In this document: positions 31,082-38,447 of the stretch, piece after piece | Layout of the letters: every line of letters begins with the position of its first letter | How positions within the stretch are numbered: the first letter of the stretch is position 1 | Origin: Bacilli bacterium | GTDB taxonomy: Bacteria; Bacillota_I; Bacilli_A; RF39; UBA660 | Length of the DNA: 38,447 nucleotides | Direction of reading: 5' to 3' | NCBI GenBank assembly: GCA_017519965.1 | Contig: JAFWRK010000024.1 | Coordinates: 1-38,447, forward strand | Made by a program: the position numbers and the translations under genes | Notes under the pieces: generated by a model | The model's input: only the letters and a program-made list of their open reading frames with translations | Database searches by the model: none | Told to the model about the DNA's origin: nothing

Positions 31082-32624
31082 ATTTAAAAACATTTTTGAA
31101 AATAGCATTCAATCCTTTATTTATTGCTTTATCTAAAACTTTATTTACTACTTTATTAGTAGCCTTAGTTTTTAATTTATTTACAGGATCGTTCTTTTTA
31201 GCCTTTTCTGCTTCACGTTTTTTCTCTTTAGCTATTCGTTCAGCTTCTTTTTTATCCTTTTCAGCTTGCTTAGCTGCTTTTTCAGCTTCTTTCTCTTCTT
31301 CTAACTTTTTACGTGCCTCTTCTTCAGCAGCTAGTTTTTCTTTAATTAACTTATCTAATTCTTCATAAGCAGAATCCCTTTCTTGTGCTTCTTCATACTT
31401 ACCTACAATCATAGATGAGTTAATCACTTTATTTCTAGTTATATCATCTACTACTCCCATTTTACTTTGTGGAGGTAGAATAATTGCTTTCTCAACTATT
31501 TCTGGTTCACCTTTCTCATTTTGGAAAGAAACTAAAGCTTCACCAGTACCCAAAGTTAGAATTGCATCAAAAGTATTAAATGAAGGATTCTCTCTAAAAG
31601 CATCTGCTGCTACTCTAACAGTTTTTTGTTCACTAGGAGTATAAGCTCTTAATGTATGTTGAACTCTATTACCTAATTGAGCAATAACATCATTAGGAAT
31701 ATCTGTAGGAGATTGAGAGATAAAATATAATCCAATTCCACGAGATCTAATAAGTTTTACTACTTGTACAATTTGTTTTAATCTATAATCAGGCATTCCA
31801 TTAAATAACAAATGAGCTTCATCAAAGAAGAATACCATTTTAGGTTTATCTAAATCACCAACTTCAGGCATTTTATTAAATAAGTTAGTTAGTAACCATA
31901 ATAAGAAAGAAGCATATAAATCGGGTGACTTAAATAATTCAACAGCATGAAGAATATTAATAATTCCTCTACCATCAGATTCTACCCCTAAAAAGTCATG
32001 AATATCTAATTCTGGTTGTCCAAAGAACTTATCTGCTCCTTGATTTTCTAAAGTTAATAAACATCTTTGAATTACTCCTACTGTCTGTGTAGTAATATTA
32101 CCATATTTAGTAATAAAATCATTCTTATTATCGCCAACATATTGAAGTAATAATCTTAAATCTTTAATATCATCTAATTTCCAATTATTTTCTTCTGCAA
32201 TCTTAAAAACAATTGCTAATACTCCCTCTTGAGCTTCAGATAATCCTAACATCATAGATAATATATCAGGACCTACTGAATCAATTGAAGTACGAATTGG
32301 ATGACCATATTGTCCAAAAATATCCCAAAATCTTACTGGATAACTCTTATATTCAAAGTCATTAATTTTTAAATTATTTAATCTATTCTCTAAATTTTCG
32401 TTTGACTCGCCAGTAACACATGTACCGCCTAAGTCACCCTTAACATCTGCTAAAAAAACAGGAACACCAGCATCAGAAAAAGATTCAGCCATTACTTTTA
32501 GAGTAATTGTCTTACCACTTCCACTAGCACCAGTAATTAATCCATGTCTATTAGCTTTATCTAATAAAATAGATAACTCCTTATCATTACTTTTTCCAAT
32601 TAAAATACTACCATTTTTATACAT
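31080..32624 (-). CDS. HerA-like ATPase of the DUF853 family
   Basis: 514 residues of the HerA/FtsK-type ATPase superfamily. The Walker A motif GASGSGKT lies near residues 37-44 and Walker B is MVFFFDEAH near 250. The ITLKVMAESFSDAGVPVFLADVKGDLGG opening is typical of DUF853 proteins (E. coli YjgR-like), whose role is unknown, though they are often called DNA helicase HerA-like. The last 90 residues form a highly charged coiled coil (EEEARKKLEEEKEAEK...) and a basic end, a possible DNA- or partner-binding tail. An AGGAGGT site precedes the ATG, and it lies 26 bases after the unknown gene. No NurA nuclease partner is visible nearby. Confidence 0.9.
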   Translation of the reverse strand: MYKNGSILIGKSNDKELSILLDKANRHGLITGASGSGKTITLKVMAESFSDAGVPVFLADVKGDLGGTCVTGESNENLENRLNNLKINDFEYKSYPVRFWDIFGQYGHPIRTSIDSVGPDILSMMLGLSEAQEGVLAIVFKIAEENNWKLDDIKDLRLLLQYVGDNKNDFITKYGNITTQTVGVIQRCLLTLENQGADKFFGQPELDIHDFLGVESDGRGIINILHAVELFKSPDLYASFLLWLLTNLFNKMPEVGDLDKPKMVFFFDEAHLLFNGMPDYRLKQIVQVVKLIRSRGIGLYFISQSPTDIPNDVIAQLGNRVQHTLRAYTPSEQKTVRVAADAFRENPSFNTFDAILTLGTGEALVSFQNEKGEPEIVEKAIILPPQSKMGVVDDITRNKVINSSMIVGKYEEAQERDSAYEELDKLIKEKLAAEEEARKKLEEEKEAEKAAKQAEKDKKEAERIAKEKKREAEKAKKNDPVNKLKTKATNKVVNKVLDKAINKGLNAIFKNVFK

Positions 32625-32641
32625 AAAGACCTCCTAGAAAT

Positions 32642-32650
32642 ATTATATCA
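32642..32650 (-). promoter_or_regulatory. Possible promoter of the HerA-like gene (extended -10)
   Basis: TGATATAAT on the minus strand, starting right after the stop codon of the upstream gene; the start codon follows about 17 bases later. Confidence 0.45.
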
Positions 32651-33472
32651 TTATTTCTCTTCATTTTGTTTTAATAAATCACATGTAGAATATGCACCTT
32701 CAGTAAAATAAGCTGTTAATAAAATATCATTATTCTTCTTCATACTAGAAACTCCAGAAAAATTAATATAATCGTTCTCATCTCTTGCTTCAAACACCTC
32801 ATCATACACTAAGTTAGGCTTAATTACTCCTCTAACTATAATATAGTTAACATCATCAGTTAATTTTCTATTAACGTATATTTTAACTCTATTATCAAGA
32901 AATACCACTTTAATAGAATCTCCAAAATGTGTACCTTTCCATGTACCTTGTAAAAATTCTACAGTAGCATCATCATAAAGAGTAACATTAGATCCCATAG
33001 AAGTAAAATCATAGCCATAATCAACTGCTATTTTATGAAAATAATCATATATTTTTTTTTGACTTTTCTCATCTACAGTACAAAACTCATTACAATACTT
33101 ATATAGTTTTTCACCTGAATCAAATATTACATACAAATAATCACCTAAACCACTAGGTAAGCCATTAACTTCTAAGTAATAACCATTATCTTTAAATAAT
33201 TTATTATTAATAATTATATTATTTAAATCAGCTAATACTTGATCATCAGAAATTTCAAAATCTAATTTAAAGGCAGAACCATCTCTTTTTCTTAGATCTC
33301 CACCATTACAAACAATTCTAATATTCTTATTAACTCTTTCACAATGAAGATTAAAACTATCACAAGAATATGTAAAGGAAACTATCTTATTAGATCTTAT
33401 ATAATCTTTACATCCTTCCATATGAAATTGTCTTCTAGCTCCAGGTAAATCATCAGGTTCAATATTATACAT
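32651..33472 (-). CDS. Soluble protein of unknown function
   Basis: 273 residues with no signal peptide or membrane helix, and no family I recognise. The first 160 residues are mixed alpha/beta with six or seven cysteines (GCKDY, YSCD, LHCERV, YKYCNEFC), possibly a metal or disulphide set. Residues about 175-262 (LQGTWKGTHFGDSIKVVFLDNRVKIYV...) have the strand-turn pattern of a small lipocalin-like beta-barrel. AGAGGTG precedes the ATG. It lies 18 bases after mgtA with no promoter between, so it is probably co-transcribed with the Mg2+ ATPase. Confidence 0.8.
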   Translation of the reverse strand: MYNIEPDDLPGARRQFHMEGCKDYIRSNKIVSFTYSCDSFNLHCERVNKNIRIVCNGGDLRKRDGSAFKLDFEISDDQVLADLNNIIINNKLFKDNGYYLEVNGLPSGLGDYLYVIFDSGEKLYKYCNEFCTVDEKSQKKIYDYFHKIAVDYGYDFTSMGSNVTLYDDATVEFLQGTWKGTHFGDSIKVVFLDNRVKIYVNRKLTDDVNYIIVRGVIKPNLVYDEVFEARDENDYINFSGVSSMKKNNDILLTAYFTEGAYSTCDLLKQNEEK

Positions 33473-33490
33473 GTAATCACCTCTACTTCT

Positions 33491-36055
33491 TTATAACCAT
33501 GAGTTATATTTCTTAATATATATACTCTTTACTATCCTTACTATAATCATATATATAAGTGCTAATGCTATTACATATATATAATAATTCATAGGTAAAA
33601 CAACAAAATTAAATCCTTGGATATTACTTAATAAAATAGGAATTATAATGGTAGCTCCAATAGTTAATAATGTTAATCCAATCAAAATCTTACTAGGATT
33701 TGATTTTAATAAATTTAACTTATTAGTTCTTAAATAGAATATAATTAAAGTTTCAGAAATAATACATTCTACAAACCATGCAGTTTGAAAAAAGCTTTGT
33801 TTATCAACACTATTATATTTAAAAATAAACCAAAAAATTATAAAGGCACAAACATCTGTTATAGAAGAGATTATACCAAATATTTTCATAAATTTACTTA
33901 AATCTTTAGTATCCCACTTTTTTGGTTGTAATATAAATTCAGAATCAACATTATCGTAAGGTATACCAATTTGAGATATTTCTACAATAAAATCTTGTAT
34001 CAACATTTGTATAGGAAGTAAAGGTAAAAATGGTAAACAAATAGAAGAAATCATTATACTAAATACATCACCAAAATCCTGACTTAATGCTAATTTCATA
34101 TACTTAACTATATTTCCATAAACAGTTCTTCCTTCTATTACTCCATCATGAATAACAGTTAAATTTTGTTCTAGAATAATCATATCACTAGACTCTTTAG
34201 CAATATCAGTACCAGTATCAACACTAATGCCAACATCTGATTCTTTTAAAGCTGGTGCATCATTTACTCCATCACCTAAAAATCCCACACAATGACCATT
34301 AGTCTTTAAAACTTCTACTATTCTTTGTTTTTGAAGAGGATTTAACCTTGCATAAACATTATATTCTTCAACTATTTTCTTTAATTCAGAATCACTTAAT
34401 TTTTCAATTTCACTACCAGTTATTATTTTATCATCTAATCCTACTAAAGAACAAATAGTACTAGTAGCAAAACTATTATCACCAGTAAGTATTTTTGTTG
34501 TTATACCTAGCTTTTCTAATCCTAATATAGTTTGCTTAGCATCTTTTTTAGGAGGATCTAAAAAAGCAATTAAACCAATTAAAGTTAAATTATTTTCATC
34601 GGAAATATCAAATTTATCAATACCTTCATATTCAGGTTTTATAGCAAGAGCAATTACCTGCATTCCCTTACTAGCAAGTTCACTTTCTAATTTTTTCGCA
34701 TCTTTAATAATTTTATCATTAATATTTATTTCATTATTATCTATAAGAGCCATATCACATACTTTTAATATTTCTTCTAAAGCTCCTTTAGTTATAACTC
34801 GATACTTATTATCATTTTCTAAAACAATGGACATTCTTTTTCTAGAATAATCAAAAGGTATCTCATCTATTTTTTTATAATCACTTATATCTATCTTTTT
34901 AGATTTACCATAAGCAATAACTGCTTTATCTATAGTATTTTTATAACTAGTACTTAAAGAACTATTTAAATAAGCACATTTTAAAATATAATCATCTTCT
35001 TCTCCACTAAGATTAATATATTTTTGTAATATAATCTTGTTTTCAGTTAAAGTACCAGTTTTATCAGTACATAAAACATCCATAGAACCTAAATTTTGTA
35101 TAGAAGAAATATTCTTAACTAAAGTTTTCTTTTTTGCTAAAGATTTACTTCCTTTAGTTAAATTAACATTAACTATCATAGGTAACATACTAGGAGTTAT
35201 ACCAACGGCAATAGATAAAGAAAAAAGTAAAGCTTCTTTCAAATCTTTTCTAATAAAACCATAAATAATAAAAACTAATATAGATATAGCTACCATATAT
35301 TTAATTAATAATGATGTAATCTTATTCATACCTTCATCAAAAGGAGTAAGTACTACATTATTATTAGTAGATTTAGTCTTACTCATCTCACCAATAAAAG
35401 TATCCATACCAGTTTTAATAACTACTCCTAATCCACTACCACTAATAACATTACATCCCATTAAACAGATATTATTCATATTCAAAACATCTTCAGTATT
35501 CTTATTAATCTTACTTGTCTTTTCAACTGCTATACTTTCACCAGTAAAAGAAGACTGATTAATAAATAAGTCTTTAGAATCAAATAAATATAAATCAGCT
35601 GGTACAACACTACCTGCACTAAGAGTTATAATATCTCCTAAAACAACATTTTCTTGTCTAACTTCAATTTGTTTATCTCCTCTAATAACATCAGTAAATA
35701 ATTTAATCTTTTCTTTTAATCTTAAATTAAATCTATAAGTAGAATAATCTTGTACAAATCTAATCAATGCACTAATAATAGATATTCCAATTATTATAAA
35801 AGATCCTATAGAGTCTCCAGTAAAATAATTAACAATAGCTAAAACAAATAATATTAGAATAAACTTATCTTTAAAACTTTGAATTATAAAATATAAAGCA
35901 CTTTTCTCTTTAGTATTACTAGGTATATTCTTACCATATTCTTGAAGTCTTTTAGTACAAGTAGAACTAGAAAGACCTGATTCTTTTGTATTATATAATT
36001 TAAAAATTTCATCTTTAGTCATTTTAGATAATTCAAAATAGGTCTTAATATTCAT
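33491..36055 (-). CDS. mgtA: Magnesium-importing P-type ATPase (MgtA-like)
   Basis: 854 residues of the P-type ATPase IIIB group, which imports Mg2+ across the membrane. Order of motifs: N-terminal cation-ATPase domain, TGES (171-174), helix 4 VGITPSMLPMIV (284-295), phosphorylation site DKTGTLT with D331, DPPKKDAKQT, and GDGVNDAP. The helix 4 sequence and the C-terminal SQIGIPYDNVD and QTAWFVECIISETLI segments match MgtA/MgtB and not Ca2+ or plasma-membrane pumps. Length is slightly below the usual 890-900. The ATG follows GGAG. The leader is too short for an Mg2+-sensing riboswitch. Confidence 0.93.
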   Translation of the reverse strand: MNIKTYFELSKMTKDEIFKLYNTKESGLSSSTCTKRLQEYGKNIPSNTKEKSALYFIIQSFKDKFILILFVLAIVNYFTGDSIGSFIIIGISIISALIRFVQDYSTYRFNLRLKEKIKLFTDVIRGDKQIEVRQENVVLGDIITLSAGSVVPADLYLFDSKDLFINQSSFTGESIAVEKTSKINKNTEDVLNMNNICLMGCNVISGSGLGVVIKTGMDTFIGEMSKTKSTNNNVVLTPFDEGMNKITSLLIKYMVAISILVFIIYGFIRKDLKEALLFSLSIAVGITPSMLPMIVNVNLTKGSKSLAKKKTLVKNISSIQNLGSMDVLCTDKTGTLTENKIILQKYINLSGEEDDYILKCAYLNSSLSTSYKNTIDKAVIAYGKSKKIDISDYKKIDEIPFDYSRKRMSIVLENDNKYRVITKGALEEILKVCDMALIDNNEININDKIIKDAKKLESELASKGMQVIALAIKPEYEGIDKFDISDENNLTLIGLIAFLDPPKKDAKQTILGLEKLGITTKILTGDNSFATSTICSLVGLDDKIITGSEIEKLSDSELKKIVEEYNVYARLNPLQKQRIVEVLKTNGHCVGFLGDGVNDAPALKESDVGISVDTGTDIAKESSDMIILEQNLTVIHDGVIEGRTVYGNIVKYMKLALSQDFGDVFSIMISSICLPFLPLLPIQMLIQDFIVEISQIGIPYDNVDSEFILQPKKWDTKDLSKFMKIFGIISSITDVCAFIIFWFIFKYNSVDKQSFFQTAWFVECIISETLIIFYLRTNKLNLLKSNPSKILIGLTLLTIGATIIIPILLSNIQGFNFVVLPMNYYIYVIALALIYMIIVRIVKSIYIKKYNSWL

Positions 36056-36078
36056 AATCTATCTCCATTCTAATATAA

Positions 36079-36087
36079 ATTATATCA
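36079..36087 (-). promoter_or_regulatory. mgtA promoter (extended -10)
   Basis: TGATATAAT on the minus strand; its TGA is the stop codon of the upstream cyclo-ligase gene. Transcription would begin about 15-20 bases before the mgtA start codon. Confidence 0.5.
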
Positions 36088-36624
36088 CAAACTTCTCTTA
36101 TCACTTATTAATCTTTTAACTTTAACATCATATTTATTACAATCTATATCTTGATTAGTAATTTGTTCATCAAAACATATACCAATAGTTTTAATACTAG
36201 TATTAGATAAATATTTATCATAATAACCTTTACCAAAACCAATTCTATTTTTATTTAAATCAAAACATATCCCCGGTACAATAATTAAATCAATTAAAGC
36301 TTTATTTAAATTATCCTTACTAATAGGTTCTAATATTCCAAAAGTACTTCTATTATATTTAGTATTTCTATTAATAATATAAAACTCCATATTATCATTA
36401 TCTACTACAGGTAATAATACAGTTTTACCTTTATCTAAAGAATAATCTATTAGTTTTTTAGTACTAACTTCAGAATCTAAACTATTATATAAAGCTATTC
36501 TTTTAGAATTAATATAATCTTTATCACTTATTAATTTGTTATAAATAATAACTGATTTAATATCTTTATTAGTAATACTATTTCTAATATTAATATATTC
36601 TTCTCTTAGAGTATTCTTATCCAT
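36085..36624 (-). CDS. 5-formyltetrahydrofolate cyclo-ligase
   Basis: A 179-residue cytoplasmic folate enzyme (MTHFS, E. coli YgfA family) that converts 5-formyl-THF to 5,10-methenyl-THF with ATP. The diagnostic glycine-rich loop RIGFGKGYYDKYL is near residues 126-138, preceded by LIIVPGICFDLNKN, and the N-terminal LREEYINIRNSI helix is typical. The size is normal. The ATG is separated from the stop codon of the CapA-SGNH gene by one base, with GAGGAG inside that gene's end, so the two are translationally coupled. It ends with TGA, showing that UGA is a stop here. Confidence 0.93.
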   Translation of the reverse strand: MDKNTLREEYINIRNSITNKDIKSVIIYNKLISDKDYINSKRIALYNSLDSEVSTKKLIDYSLDKGKTVLLPVVDNDNMEFYIINRNTKYNRSTFGILEPISKDNLNKALIDLIIVPGICFDLNKNRIGFGKGYYDKYLSNTSIKTIGICFDEQITNQDIDCNKYDVKVKRLISDKRSL

Positions 36625-36625
36625 A

Positions 36626-38447
36626 TTAACTCCTCATTGTAGCAAAAGAATATAACTTAATACCAATATCTTCATTAGGATGAACACCATCTAATAAGAA
36701 ATAGTCTTCTCCATTACATCTAATTAACTTATTAATATAAGTATTAGGATCAATATAATAAGCATTATCTAATTTCTTTAATTCATCTTTATACTTATTA
36801 TATAAACCTCTTTTAACTTTATCATTTTTATCAATATTATAATCTTTACTAGTGGTTTCCCAAGGAGCTAAAACTACTACATCATTATCAGTTAAAGAAA
36901 TAATTTTCTTAACATTCTTAATATATTTTTTAGGACTTAAAGCATTATATCTAATGTCATTAGTACCAATATTAATAATAGTTAAATCACAATCAGATTC
37001 TTCTATATCTTTAGAAAAATTATCTATAATATCTGAAGAAGTATAACTACTTTTAGAAATATTAACTACTTCTTTATCAAAAAAACTAATTAAAGGTTCA
37101 TACCATGGATGATTATTATTAATAGCTCCTTCAGTAATACTATCTCCTATAAAACATATTTTATTATGAGAAGAAATACTTTTATAAATATATGATTCTT
37201 TATCTTTATCATTTAATACTAAACTATATTTGTTCTTATATTTAACACCTTTACTAGGTAAATAATAATATGTATCAGTTACTCTTTTAATCTTATCCCT
37301 ATAAATAGTACTACCAATAGTATCTAATACTCTTTTTTTAGTAGATTTATCCATAGATTTATTTAATACTTCAGGATAATACTTACCTTCTTTATCTTTA
37401 GTAGATACTATAGGAGTAAGTGAAGAACCAACTATTTTCTTAGCATCTTTATTAAAGTATACTTTTATATATGCAGATATATCACTATTATTACCAATAT
37501 AAGAATTAACATAATTACCTGGAGAAGAAACTATTATAGAATTATCTTTATATTGTATAGGGCCTAATACATGAGTATGATCTCCTAATATAATATTAGC
37601 TCCTTCTTCAATGAAATAATCATTCCATAGTTTTTGATAAGAATCAATTTTACTACTAAATTGAGTTCCATAATGAGGTAATACAACAATCATATCAACA
37701 CCATATACTTTTAAATTAAAGAAGTCTTTATGTATTTTTCTTCTACAATTAATAAATTCTTCTGAATTAGGATCAACTAAAAAGTTAATATAATTATCAT
37801 AATCATTATCATCTGTATTATTAACACCATAAGTATAAGATAAAAATCCTATTCTTACACCTTGAACATCTATTATCTGATAACTATTCTTTTTACCTAC
37901 ATAATCTAAACCAATAGATTTTAAATTAGATAATGTTTTATTATAAGAATCAATTCCTCTATCAAATATATGATTATTAGAAATAGATACTAAGTCAATT
38001 CCAGAATCTTTAATACTCCTAATAAAATTAGTAGGATAATTTAATTTTAATTCTTTACCATCATCAAAATTACCCACTGAATAATCATTATCATCATCAA
38101 CAGGTCCTTCTAATACTCCAATAGTATAATCAGTATTATTAAAGTATTCCTTCATATTATCAAACATATAATCAAAATTATTATTAGATAGTTTTAATTG
38201 ATCTTCTAATAGTAATAAGTCACCAACAAATCCAATAGATATAGAATTATCAATTCTATCTTGTTCATTAGGATTTAGTACTTTACTATTATTAAAATAA
38301 ATAAATAATAAGATTATACCAAAAAATATAATTATCAATATTATTTCTTTAAAAATAATATTTAAAATCTTAGATAATTTATTAATAATAATACAAATTA
38401 GTATAGTTAAAAAAATAGAAACAATTAAATAACTCTTTGAACAATAG
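36626..38447 (-). CDS. CapA-like metallophosphatase fused to an SGNH/GDSL hydrolase (5' end cut by the window)
   Basis: The frame is open to the right edge, so the start lies beyond 38447; the TTG at 38338 is only an internal start candidate. Two hydrophobic helices occur near the N-terminus (in 38340-38440 and in 38280-38338). Counting from 38338, residues about 30-345 are a CapA (poly-gamma-glutamate capsule) domain with FVGDLLL, LEGPV, SNNHIFDRG, LPHYGTQ and GDHTHVLGP. Residues about 391-570 are an SGNH hydrolase with GDSITEG (Ser400), IGTND and DGVHPN. Both active sites look complete. Probable role: modification of a surface polymer outside the membrane, such as removing or adding acyl groups; inferred. 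Confidence 0.9.
   Translation of the reverse strand, partial: YCSKSYLIVSIFLTILICIIINKLSKILNIIFKEIILIIIFFGIILLFIYFNNSKVLNPNEQDRIDNSISIGFVGDLLLLEDQLKLSNNNFDYMFDNMKEYFNNTDYTIGVLEGPVDDDNDYSVGNFDDGKELKLNYPTNFIRSIKDSGIDLVSISNNHIFDRGIDSYNKTLSNLKSIGLDYVGKKNSYQIIDVQGVRIGFLSYTYGVNNTDDNDYDNYINFLVDPNSEEFINCRRKIHKDFFNLKVYGVDMIVVLPHYGTQFSSKIDSYQKLWNDYFIEEGANIILGDHTHVLGPIQYKDNSIIVSSPGNYVNSYIGNNSDISAYIKVYFNKDAKKIVGSSLTPIVSTKDKEGKYYPEVLNKSMDKSTKKRVLDTIGSTIYRDKIKRVTDTYYYLPSKGVKYKNKYSLVLNDKDKESYIYKSISSHNKICFIGDSITEGAINNNHPWYEPLISFFDKEVVNISKSSYTSSDIIDNFSKDIEESDCDLTIINIGTNDIRYNALSPKKYIKNVKKIISLTDNDVVVLAPWETTSKDYNIDKNDKVKRGLYNKYKDELKKLDNAYYIDPNTYINKLIRCNGEDYFLLDGVHPNEDIGIKLYSFATMRS

Noticed and set aside
161..38447. 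Mycoplasma origin (suggested by the DUF285 protein and AT content)
   Set aside because: Trp is encoded by TGG and TGA is used as a stop (cyclo-ligase gene at 36085). Wall-synthesis genes murC and alr are present.

Overview
The window comes from an AT-rich, wall-bearing Gram-positive-type bacterium. MurC, alanine racemase and a peptidoglycan-deacetylase-like enzyme imply a cell wall. UGA is a stop and Trp is UGG, so this is not the Mycoplasma code. Strong AGGAGG/AGGTGG ribosome sites, encoded tRNA CCA ends, very short spacers and a BspA/DUF285 surface protein fit a small-genome gut Bacilli/Erysipelotrichia/RF39-like lineage; that placement is inference. All genes but one (a LOG-family protein at 8021) lie on the minus strand, so transcription runs right to left.

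Right end (31-38.4 kb): a CapA-SGNH fusion cut by the window edge is followed by 5-formyl-THF cyclo-ligase, a Mg2+ P-type ATPase (mgtA), an unknown protein and a HerA-like ATPase.

Centre (17.9-31.0 kb): the striking region is a tandem array of six paralogous seven-TM histidine kinases (called A-F here in transcription order) and one stand-alone receiver. A, B and C carry a C-terminal receiver. D, E and F do not, and the stand-alone receiver gene lies directly after them. A membrane protein and a secreted transglutaminase-like protein sit directly in front of C. No DNA-binding output domain is encoded anywhere in the array.

Left-centre (8.6-17.9 kb): NERD-HRDC protein plus TSCPD protein, alr, a polysaccharide deacetylase with bacterial Ig-like domains, a membrane-anchored unknown, a rhomboid protease, an acyl-CoA synthetase-like enzyme, an ASCH protein, queH and a small zinc-ribbon protein. 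Left (0-8.5 kb): the LOG gene, murC, a 12-repeat BspA-like surface protein, tRNA-Glu(CTC), mgtE, an SDR oxidoreductase, tRNA-Gln(CTG), gltX, and the start of an IS3-family insertion sequence at the edge.

Transcription signals are unusually legible. Most units have an extended -10 box (TGNTATAAT or close) in the short spacer before them and a hairpin terminator that often contains the upstream stop codon, so many genes look like separate transcription units despite tight packing. No gap without a gene exceeds 300 bases; the largest (7878-8020) holds the murC promoter.
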